A stretch of 64,000 bases of DNA from Acidobacteriota bacterium (GTDB taxonomy: Bacteria > Acidobacteriota > Thermoanaerobaculia > Multivoradales > Multivoraceae): contig JAPOXA010000064.1 of NCBI GenBank assembly GCA_026707325.1, positions 1 to 64,000 on the forward strand, in the 5' to 3' direction. Positions 51,239 through 58,260 of the stretch are shown here, one piece after another (position 1 is the first letter of the stretch; the number at the start of each line of letters is the position of its first letter). The notes beneath the pieces were generated by a model. The model was not told the DNA's origin. It searched no databases and saw only the letters and a program-made list of their open reading frames with translations. A program made the translations under genes and the position numbers.

Positions 51239-51332
51239 GCCTGGGAGGACGCCAGCCAGTGTCGGAAGATCTACGAGCCGGCGGCCGCCGATTGAGGGGA
51301 AAGCCGGACGTGGCGGAAGACTCCGAGGCCAG
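51239..51332 (+). repeat. Direct repeat, copy 2 (94 nt), upstream of mcrC
   Basis: Second copy of the mcrB 3'-end repeat. Here the start-like TGATGGG has become TGAGGGG, so the coupling ATG is lost. Together with copy 1 it brackets the Phd-PIN module (50415-51238). Confidence 0.85.
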
Positions 51333-51394
51333 AGCTTCGCACCGGTCGCGGGACCGCGCGAGCGTACTGGCTCGCCGCTCCGCGGCATCGCGCC

Positions 51395-51420
51395 GATGCC
51401 GGCCGGAAGGCCGGCGCACC
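51395..51420. repeat. REP-like hairpin upstream of mcrC
   Basis: GATGCCGGCC-GGAA-GGCCGGCGCACC: a perfect 7-bp stem with a GNRA-type loop, 45 nt before the mcrC ATG. The 285 nt between the PIN toxin and mcrC otherwise hold only copy 2 of the direct repeat. Confidence 0.75.
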
Positions 51421-51464
51421 GACAGCCCGATCGGTTGTGCAGGTTCCCTATAGGTTCGTCGCGG

Positions 51465-52895
51465 ATGACAACCGGTGGAATCCGCCTGCTTCGGGAGTAC
51501 CAGGAGTTCAACGCAAAGCGTCTCGGTCTCGACGAACGAGACTGGACGGACCTGGAGGCGTTCGCCCGGAAGAACCAGCAGGACAAGGCCGGGAACTACC
51601 GGCCGGTGCTCGCGTTCGGCAGCCGGAAGCACACGCTCAAGGCGACGAACTTCGTCGGCGTCCTGTCGACCAGGCGCGGCAGGCTCATCGAGATTCTGCC
51701 GAAGATCGACCTAGCGCCGTCCGGCGAGGCGATGGGCGCCAGCGACGCCACCGGCACGCCTGGTAGCGCTGGAAGCGCGGCCCCGAGTTCCCCCTCTTCC
51801 CGACCGAGAACCTCCGTCGGAAGAACGGGCTCCCGCCTGACCCGGTCGGACGACTACGAGAGAACTCGCGAGGTCTTCCTCCAGATGCTCCGCACCTGGC
51901 GGGGGCTGCGACACACCGAACTGCCGCCGAGCGCCATCCGATCGCTACGGCGTTTCCCGATGCTGGAGGTGTTCGCGCACCTCTTCCTCCAGAACCTCGC
52001 CCACCTCGCGCGCCACGGTCTCGCTCGACGGTACGTCCGCGTCGAAGACAACCTTCCTTACCTTCGGGGGCGCCTCCTTTTCCAGCAGCATGTGCGGGAG
52101 AACCTCACCGACCGAACGCGGTTCTACGTCGCGCACGACGAGTTCAACCCGAACCGGCCGGCGAATCGGCTGATCCGCAGCAGCCTGGACCGCCTCAAGC
52201 GAATCGCCCGTAACGAGGAGAACCGGCGACTGCTTGGCGAGCTGACGGATGCGTTCGCCGACGTGCCGCCCACAAGGGATCCGGAGGGCGACTGGCGGCG
52301 GCACTCGGTCGACCGAACGATGCAGCACTACCGCCCGGTCATGGCCTGGGTCCGGCTGTTCCTGTTCGGCCAAGGCCTCGCCACGTTTCACGGCAAGCAC
52401 GAGAACCAGTCCCTCCTGTTTCCGATGGAGAAGATCTACGAGGACTTCGTGACCCACTGCTTCAGGCGGCACCAGGACGAGTACGAGGTTCGGGCACAGG
52501 GCCCCCGCAAGAAGCTGACTCGCCGACCGCCAGCGTTCACGATGAAGCCGGACATGACGCTTCAGAAGAGCGGCACGGCCGCGTTCATTCTCGACACGAA
52601 GTGGAAGCGGCTCAGGTCAAGGGCCGCGGACCCGACGGAGCGCGGCGTCTCGCAGGCCGACATGTACCAGTTGTACGCCTACGGCAAGCGCCATGGCTGC
52701 CGGACCGTGGCACTCGTCTATCCCCGAACGGACGACTTTGGTGAACCGCTACGGTTCGTCTTCCACGACGATCTCACGCTTCTCTGCCTGCCGTTCGATG
52801 TCTCGATGCCGCAAGACAGTGTGAAGCGTTGCCTGAACTGGCTCTCACGGTCGACAATGGACCTGGAACCGGAGGCCAGAGCGGAGCCGGCCTGA
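51465..52895 (+). CDS. mcrC: McrC-like PD-(D/E)xK nuclease
   Basis: 476 residues. N-terminal region IRLLREYQEFNAKRLGLDER, GVLSTRRGRLIEILPKID and FLQMLRTW is typical of McrC. The nuclease core shows LLFPMEKIYEDFVTHCF, then MKPDMTLQ (Asp363) and AFILDTKWKRL (Asp377-x-Lys379), and DMYQLYAYGKRHGC, completing the PD-(D/E)xK site. Partner of the McrB-like motor for cleaving modified DNA. A Ser/Pro/Gly-rich linker (about 85-125) is longer than usual. The last few codons and stop lie within the start of a palindromic repeat (52869 onward). ATG 51465 has no strong ribosome-binding site. Confidence 0.9.
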   Translation: MTTGGIRLLREYQEFNAKRLGLDERDWTDLEAFARKNQQDKAGNYRPVLAFGSRKHTLKATNFVGVLSTRRGRLIEILPKIDLAPSGEAMGASDATGTPGSAGSAAPSSPSSRPRTSVGRTGSRLTRSDDYERTREVFLQMLRTWRGLRHTELPPSAIRSLRRFPMLEVFAHLFLQNLAHLARHGLARRYVRVEDNLPYLRGRLLFQQHVRENLTDRTRFYVAHDEFNPNRPANRLIRSSLDRLKRIARNEENRRLLGELTDAFADVPPTRDPEGDWRRHSVDRTMQHYRPVMAWVRLFLFGQGLATFHGKHENQSLLFPMEKIYEDFVTHCFRRHQDEYEVRAQGPRKKLTRRPPAFTMKPDMTLQKSGTAAFILDTKWKRLRSRAADPTERGVSQADMYQLYAYGKRHGCRTVALVYPRTDDFGEPLRFVFHDDLTLLCLPFDVSMPQDSVKRCLNWLSRSTMDLEPEARAEPA

Positions 52896-52987
52896 CGGCC
52901 GGCACGTCTTCCCGGCCGCCTCCGGCGGCAGCGGGTCAGAAGACCCGCGTACCCAGCGGATGCCGGCCAGAAGGCCGGCGCACCGAC
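52869..52987. repeat. Triple-hairpin repeat copy B plus REP unit
   Basis: 52869-52956 matches the repeat at 22981-23070: GCCGGCC-TGAC-GGCCGGC, GCCGCC-TCC-GGCGGC and GCGGGTC-AGAA-GACCCGC. It is followed at once by a REP-like unit GATGCCGGCC-AGAA-GGCCGGCGCACC (52959-52984), giving four consecutive hairpins. It overlaps the 3' end of mcrC and supplies its stop codon. Confidence 0.8.
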
Positions 52988-53020
52988 GGTCGGACGTCGC
53001 GAGAACGCTTGGCGACGGCT

Positions 53021-54820
53021 CTACTGTGCCGCCGACCCTGACTCCGCCGCGGCCGCGGCCTCCTCGCGATCCCGCGCCCTGGCGCCGGAGAGAATGTTCG
53101 TCATCCCGTAGTTGCCTTCGTGGCAGGCGTACTCGACGAGTTCGTACTGCTCGTTGTCGAGCTCGAACTCGAACCGGCCGGTCCAGGGTTTCGTCCACAC
53201 GGTCGGGTCTTCCACGGTGAACCGGTACTCGAGCCGGTTCGGCCCGAGGCGCGTGTAGCGCTCGGTGAGCTTCATGTTCTCGCTGGAGCCGCGGTAGTTG
53301 GTGCGGCCATTGAAACCAGTGGTCTCCACCACCAGGGTGTCGCCCTCCCAGCGGCCCTGGGGATCGCCGAGCCACTGCCTGATCCCCGGGCCCAGCGGCT
53401 CCCGCTCGGCCGTCGGCACGACCCGGGTCTCGTGGATCATCTCCTTCTGAATCGCGACGTAACCAGGGCTCTGGCTGATCTGCAAACCGTTGTTGTAGAT
53501 CGAGGGCATCATCATGCCCGGCACGCCCCTCGTGATGCAGCGGACGTAGGCGCTCAGGTCTTCGGGGCCCGCGGGCCGCCGGCGCACGTAGTCGCCGAAG
53601 GACGCCGCCGCGTTGCGTCGGCGCTCCTGCGCCTCCTCGGTCAGAGGCGGAATCCGCCCGTCCGGCGGATCGATGATCATCGCCACCTGGCGCGACGGCG
53701 CCGACTTGACGTAGCCGAGCGTCGTGTCGCGCCATTCCCGCTCGTAGCCCCAGATGCTCCCCAGGGTGCCGCGCTCCCGGCGGGCGGCCGCCTCTTCGGC
53801 GGTCAGTTCCTCGACATCGGCCAGCTCCTCCGGCCGTTCGAGCGGAATGCCGTGGGCCTTGTTGCCGGACCACATCCCCTGCAGATCGGGTGTGCCCCAG
53901 GGCGTGCGAGGCACGACGTACGGCTCGGCCGAGGCAACCTCGTCGGCGTCCGACCCGAAGTCGGCGTCGACGCCCTGCCAGCCTGGTTCAAGCACCGCCA
54001 CCCGCACGTTGTCGGGAGCGGAGACGAAGCCGCGCTTCGCCTCGGAACGGCCTCCCGCCGGCCGCTCGGGTTCCGCCGTAAAGCGGACGCCACGGTCCCG
54101 CAGGCCCACCGCCGCCGTGTCGAGATCCGCGACCTCGAAGGCAAGGTGGTCGATCGCCCGGCCGGCGCTCGGCGCGGGCTCGCCCTCGGGGTGCTTCGAG
54201 GCGAACAGCCAGACCTCGCCGAAGCGGAGGCCGTCCTGCGTTCCGCGCAGGCTCTCCGGCATCCCGCCGAACGTCTCCCGGTACCAGCCCAGCGTCCGCT
54301 CCGGATCGCTCGCGCTCAGTTGGACGTGGTGGAAGCCCAGCGTTTCCAGGTCCTCGACGACTTCGATCCGCGTCCCCCAGGGATCGAAGATGCGTCCGAC
54401 CTTGAACAGGCCGGGTCTCTCGCGGAGAGTCGAACCGTCGTCGTAGCGCTGGAGCCGAACGCCGGAACCCCGTACGCCGACCGCTTCCAGCTCGGCCATC
54501 TTCTCCTCGAGGTCGGCGAAAGAGAAGCCGATGTGGTCGATGCCGGTACCCTGGCTGGCGCCCATGATCGGGCCCTGCCTGAACTCGATGACGACGTTGC
54601 CGCAGTCGACCGCCTCGGCGCGGCCTTCGATCGGCTCGCAGTCCAGGTGGCGTTCGTACCACTTGACCGCCTCGCTGCGGGCGGACGTGGTCAGTTGCAC
54701 TGTGACGTCGCCGGCCGCCGCCGGGACCGCGGTCAGTCCCAGCAGCAGAGCGGCCGCAACGGCCGAAGCGCTAGGGATCGTCGCCGGTCGTGGTTTCTTC
54801 GCGTCGGCGTAGGTGGCCAT
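53021..54820 (-). CDS. Two VOC (glyoxalase-like) domains fused to a PDLSG-family domain, copy 6
   Basis: 599 residues: signal peptide (cleavage near VPAAAGD), then two VOC modules. VOC 1 (about 40-155) includes SEAVKWYERHLDC and GTGIDHIGFSFADLEEKMAELE; VOC 2 (about 158-280) includes LGFHHVQLSASDPERTLGWY and AIDHLAFEVADLDTA. The C-terminal 310 residues are a PDLSG-family domain: GTPDLQGMWSGN, IDPPDGRIPPLT, SIYNNGLQISQSPGYVAI, IHETRVVPT, QGRWEGDTLVVETTGF, LTERYTRLG, FTVEDP and VEYACHEGNYGMTNILSGAR. VOC domains bind divalent metals and small ligands (lyases, dioxygenases, resistance proteins), so this links the unknown family to ligand or metal chemistry. ATG 54820 has GAGGAG upstream; it overlaps the upstream paralog by 50 bp. 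Confidence 0.85.
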   Translation of the reverse strand: MATYADAKKPRPATIPSASAVAAALLLGLTAVPAAAGDVTVQLTTSARSEAVKWYERHLDCEPIEGRAEAVDCGNVVIEFRQGPIMGASQGTGIDHIGFSFADLEEKMAELEAVGVRGSGVRLQRYDDGSTLRERPGLFKVGRIFDPWGTRIEVVEDLETLGFHHVQLSASDPERTLGWYRETFGGMPESLRGTQDGLRFGEVWLFASKHPEGEPAPSAGRAIDHLAFEVADLDTAAVGLRDRGVRFTAEPERPAGGRSEAKRGFVSAPDNVRVAVLEPGWQGVDADFGSDADEVASAEPYVVPRTPWGTPDLQGMWSGNKAHGIPLERPEELADVEELTAEEAAARRERGTLGSIWGYEREWRDTTLGYVKSAPSRQVAMIIDPPDGRIPPLTEEAQERRRNAAASFGDYVRRRPAGPEDLSAYVRCITRGVPGMMMPSIYNNGLQISQSPGYVAIQKEMIHETRVVPTAEREPLGPGIRQWLGDPQGRWEGDTLVVETTGFNGRTNYRGSSENMKLTERYTRLGPNRLEYRFTVEDPTVWTKPWTGRFEFELDNEQYELVEYACHEGNYGMTNILSGARARDREEAAAAAESGSAAQ

Positions 54821-55607
54821 AGAGCAGCTCCTCGGAAAACTCGACACACTTGTACTCCAGCACCCGGACGTTCTCCTCCAGGCGCCGGTAGAGCGGCATG
54901 CGGATCGTCCAGGGACGGGTGAAGACGTTGGGGTCTTCGAGCGTCGCCTCGTAGGTCATCGTGTTCGGGCCGGTCGGCGTGTAGCGCTCGGTAACGAGCA
55001 GCGTGTCGCTGGCGAAGTTCCCGGCACGGTCGAACCAGGCCTGACCGGTGAAGCCGGAGGCCTCGACGACCAGGGCGTCGCCGTCCCAGCGGCCATGCGA
55101 ACGGCCCATCCAACTGTCGATCGGCGGCGGTTCCGGATTCTCCTTGTCCATGTGGATCGTCCGGTTCGCTTCGGCGAAGCCGTAGACGATCATGACGTGA
55201 GTCGTCCCCTGGAGGATCTGGAACGGGAAGGGCATGTAGGTCGCTCTCGGCACCCCCGGCAAGTAGCACTTCGCCTCGGGGTCTTCGCGCCAGCGGTTCT
55301 CGAAGTTCTCCCGCTGCTGCTCGCGAGCCCAGTCCTGGTAGGGAATCTCGCCACCGACGACCACGCCCTGCCCCGGCGGCATCGTGGTGAGGGTGCCGTA
55401 CTCCGCCGGCCCACCGACGGCGTTGTGGTCCTCGAGGTTCCAGTGAGCCGAGTTGATCGCCTGCCAGACGCCGTTGATGTCGGGGTTGCCGTCGTAGTGG
55501 CGCGGGATCGCGTCGTCCTGCGCCCAGGCAAGCCCCGGCAAGGCCAGCACGCAACCGGCGAGCCATATCGCCCGCCGCCATCGGTTCCGTTGGCGTCGTA
55601 TCGTCAT
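54771..55607 (-). CDS. Secreted PDLSG-family protein, copy 7 (most divergent)
   Basis: 278 residues with a signal peptide ending LAWAQD. It keeps HYDGNPDINGVWQ, GRWDGDALVVEASGFTG, LVTERYTPTGPNTMTYEATL and EDPNVFTRPW, but is shorter than the other copies. The hallmark CHEGNY is replaced by YKCVEFSEELLYG, and the YNN...H-x-M block is altered to FQILQGTTHVMIVYGF. It may have lost or changed activity. It overlaps the VOC-fusion paralog by 50 bp on the same strand, so the two are co-expressed. Divergent from the SDR gene (103-nt shared promoter region). Confidence 0.8.
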   Translation of the reverse strand: MTIRRQRNRWRRAIWLAGCVLALPGLAWAQDDAIPRHYDGNPDINGVWQAINSAHWNLEDHNAVGGPAEYGTLTTMPPGQGVVVGGEIPYQDWAREQQRENFENRWREDPEAKCYLPGVPRATYMPFPFQILQGTTHVMIVYGFAEANRTIHMDKENPEPPPIDSWMGRSHGRWDGDALVVEASGFTGQAWFDRAGNFASDTLLVTERYTPTGPNTMTYEATLEDPNVFTRPWTIRMPLYRRLEENVRVLEYKCVEFSEELLYGHLRRREETTTGDDP

Positions 55608-55710
55608 TTCGTCCCGGCTCGGAAGGGACGTGGAGCATAGCAATCGTCACCGTCCGGGCGATCGCGCAATACACTCGGCCCTCACCATTCAGCCTTGGGG
55701 GGACCCAGCG

Positions 55711-56499
55711 ATGATCGACCTGAACCTGACCGGCCGTCGCGCCGTCGTCACCGGCGCCAGCCTCGGTATCGGCGCCGCCACCGTCCGCCTGCTCGCCGAC
55801 CACGGCGCCGAAGTCGCCTTCTGCGCCCGCAGCGAGGAGGCGGTGAGCGAGCTCGACGGCTACGAACCGCCATCGGGCGAGGGCAGCGCCCACGGCCATG
55901 TCGCCGACATGGCGGACCGCGAGTCGATCGACGCCTTCTTCGAATCCGTGCTGGCCGGCGGCACGGTCGACATCCTCGTCAACAACGTCGGCGCTTCGCC
56001 GTCCCGCAACTTCCTCTACATGAGCGACGACGACTGGGAAGAGCTGTTCCGGCTCAACCTGCTCTCGGCCGTGCGCAGCACGCGGCTTTGCCTGCCCGGC
56101 ATGCGCAAGCAGAAGTGGGGCCGGGTCGTGATGATCGCGAGCGGCGCCGCGAAGTACCCGGGCGCGGCGCTGATCGACTACGGCGCCTCGAAGGCGGCGA
56201 TGGTCGCCACCGGCAAGGCCCTGTCCGGCAAGTACGGCCGCGACAACGTGCTGTTCAACTCCGTCCTCCCCGGCCTGATCCACACCGCGATGTGGGAACG
56301 GGCCGCGAAGGAGATCGCGAACGCCCGCGGCGGCGACTGGGAGGACATCATCCGGAACAACGGCAAGAGCGTCCCGGTCGGCCGCTACGGCACCTCCGAA
56401 GAGGTCGCCAACATGATCGTCTTCCTGTGTTCGGAGGCGGCTTCGTACGTCAACGGCGCGGTGATCGACGTCGACGGCGGCCAGGGCCGGCACATCTGA
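55711..56499 (+). CDS. Short-chain dehydrogenase/reductase
   Basis: 262 residues of the classical SDR family: cofactor motif AVVTGASLGIGAATVRLLA (TGxxxGxG), ILVNNVGASPS, catalytic Ser in MIASGAAKYPG, and Tyr/Lys in LIDYGASKAAM. C-terminus YGTSEEVANMIVFLCSEAAS, YVNGAVIDVDGGQG. Oxidises or reduces an alcohol/ketone with NAD(P); the substrate is unknown. AGCG precedes ATG 55711; GGGGGG lies slightly upstream. Confidence 0.9.
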   Translation: MIDLNLTGRRAVVTGASLGIGAATVRLLADHGAEVAFCARSEEAVSELDGYEPPSGEGSAHGHVADMADRESIDAFFESVLAGGTVDILVNNVGASPSRNFLYMSDDDWEELFRLNLLSAVRSTRLCLPGMRKQKWGRVVMIASGAAKYPGAALIDYGASKAAMVATGKALSGKYGRDNVLFNSVLPGLIHTAMWERAAKEIANARGGDWEDIIRNNGKSVPVGRYGTSEEVANMIVFLCSEAASYVNGAVIDVDGGQGRHI

Positions 56500-56504
56500 G
56501 CCGG

Positions 56505-57365
56505 TTACTGGTTCTCCGAGCCCTCGATCTCGGCGATTCCTGACGCCGTCTCCTCGAGCAGCGCCTGCGCGCCGCGGCGGATCAGGTTGCCGACGCCGGG
56601 CGCCTGGAAGAAGCTGAACCCCTCGCGGTCCCGCCAGGCCAGCGGACCGCCCAGCTTCAGGCCGGCGCCGAGCACCGCGTCGCGGATGCGGTCGACCATC
56701 GCCTCGTACTCCGGTTCGCCCTGGCGCTTGCCCGAGAAGCTGTAGAGGTCGGTGGACGCCGCGAACACGACATCGACGCCGGGAACGGCCGAAATCTCCT
56801 CCACCGCGTCGACACCGGCAGGCGACTCGATCATCGCGACGATCAGGATGTTCTCGTTCGCCGTGGCCCGGTAATCGCGGCCCCACAAGGCGCCGTACTG
56901 GCCGCCGCCGAGGCTGCGCCGACCTTCCGGCGGGAACTTGGCGAAGCGGACGGCGCGCTCCATCTTCTCGGCGGTGCGCACCATCGGCACGACGATGCCG
57001 AGTGCGCCGAGATCGACGGCCTTCTGGATGTCGCCTTCGGTCGCATCCGGCACCCGGATGAACGGGATGGCCGACGCGTCACGGCAGGCCCAGAGCATCC
57101 TCGCCACGTCCTGGTAGGTCAGCGGGCTGTGCTGCATCTCGATCCAGGTGAAGTCGAAACCGGCGTTGGCGGCCGCGCAGTAGCTTTCGGGATCGGCCGA
57201 GGAGATGCTGACGCCGACGACGCCCTCGCCGTTCATCAGCTTCTGCTTGGCGGTGTTGTACATCCGCGCGCCGTCGTCCTGGGCCGCCGCCGGCGCAACC
57301 GCCAGCGCGAGACTCAGGCCGACCGCGGTCGCGATGGCAAGCCGAACCGTTCTTCTCGTTCTCAT
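56505..57365 (-). CDS. HpcH/HpaI-type aldolase carrying a Sec signal peptide
   Basis: 286 residues. The first 29 are a signal peptide (VRLAIATAVGLSLALAVAPA, cleavage near AAAQD). The rest is the class II HpcH/HpaI aldolase TIM barrel: FDFTWIEMQHSPLTYQDV, PFIRVPDATEGDIQKAVDLG, ALGIVVPMVRTAEKMERAV, GRRSLGGGQYGALWG, IVAMIESPAGVDAVEEI and PGVDVVFAASTDL. Known members are cytosolic pyruvate-dependent aldolases for 4-hydroxy-2-ketoacids. Export to the periplasm is unusual. Its ATG overlaps the stop of the crotonase gene (ATGA), so they are translationally coupled. The metal-ligand region is kept in part (IES; ASTDL in place of GPxDL). Confidence 0.85.
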   Translation of the reverse strand: MRTRRTVRLAIATAVGLSLALAVAPAAAQDDGARMYNTAKQKLMNGEGVVGVSISSADPESYCAAANAGFDFTWIEMQHSPLTYQDVARMLWACRDASAIPFIRVPDATEGDIQKAVDLGALGIVVPMVRTAEKMERAVRFAKFPPEGRRSLGGGQYGALWGRDYRATANENILIVAMIESPAGVDAVEEISAVPGVDVVFAASTDLYSFSGKRQGEPEYEAMVDRIRDAVLGAGLKLGGPLAWRDREGFSFFQAPGVGNLIRRGAQALLEETASGIAEIEGSENQ

Positions 57366-58225
57366 GCGTCCTCCCTCGCTTCCGAAGCGTCTTCCGTCTC
57401 CGCCGGCGTCTGCCCGGCCCGGCCGCCGCGCTGACCGCGCAGCGCCAGGTCGACGCCGACCAGCCGCCGGTCGCCCTCCACGCGGCTGGTACTGCCGCGG
57501 ATCTCCCGGACCACCAGGTAATCGGCGAACGCCGCCTCGACGTTCGCGCTGTAGCCCATCGCGTCCTGCGCCTTGTTCACGGCGAGCTTGCCGAGGCGCA
57601 GCACCGCCGGGTCGTTCTCGGCGATCCGTTCGGCATAGGCCATCGTCTCGCGTTCCAGTTCGTCCTCCGCGTAGACCCGGTTGACCAGACCCAGTTCGCG
57701 CGCCTCCTCGGCGTCGATGAAGCGGCTCTCGAACAGCAGTTCCTTGGCCTTGCGCGGATGGATGTCCCAGGGCACGGTGAAGGTCTCGAACAGGCTCGCC
57801 AGGAAGCGGGCGCTCGGCGCCGCGAAGATCAGGTCCATCGCCGCCGCGATCATCCAGCCGCCGAAGATGCAGTAGCCGTGCACCATCGCGATCGTCGGCT
57901 TCGGCAGGTTGCGCCACTTGACCGTGTTGTCCAGGTTGTACCAGCGGAACGCCTCGTACCAGTCCATGCCGACCCACTGGGTCAGCCCCCGCGCCTCGAC
58001 GTCCGCCTGCTGCTCCGGCGTGCCCAGGTCGTGGCCGGACGAGAAGTGCTTGCCGTCGCCCTTGAGCACGACGACCCGGACCTCGTCGTCGGCCATCGCC
58101 CGGTCGAGCTGGCGGTCCAGGTCGTCGAGCAGCTTCCAGCTCTGCGCGTTGTGGTAGCGGGCGCGGTCAAGCGTCAGCACCGCCACCGGACCGCGCCGTT
58201 CGTAGCGAACCTCTTCTGCTGCCAT
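57362..58225 (-). CDS. Enoyl-CoA hydratase/isomerase family (crotonase)
   Basis: 287 residues. Crotonase features: VRYERRGPVAVLTLDRARYHNA, VVVLKGDGKHFSSGHDLG (oxyanion-hole strand), PKPTIAMVHGYCIFGGWMIA, DLIFAAPSARF and AKELLFESRFIDAEEARELGLVN. It hydrates or isomerises an acyl-CoA. A C-terminal Arg/Glu-rich tail of about 35 residues extends past the usual end. ATG 58225 was chosen over 58246 because AGGACAGGAT directly precedes it. Coupled to the downstream secreted aldolase gene. Confidence 0.88.
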   Translation of the reverse strand: MAAEEVRYERRGPVAVLTLDRARYHNAQSWKLLDDLDRQLDRAMADDEVRVVVLKGDGKHFSSGHDLGTPEQQADVEARGLTQWVGMDWYEAFRWYNLDNTVKWRNLPKPTIAMVHGYCIFGGWMIAAAMDLIFAAPSARFLASLFETFTVPWDIHPRKAKELLFESRFIDAEEARELGLVNRVYAEDELERETMAYAERIAENDPAVLRLGKLAVNKAQDAMGYSANVEAAFADYLVVREIRGSTSRVEGDRRLVGVDLALRGQRGGRAGQTPAETEDASEAREDA

Positions 58226-58260
58226 ATCCTGTCCTCGGCCTGTCATGTGGGGGGAAACCG

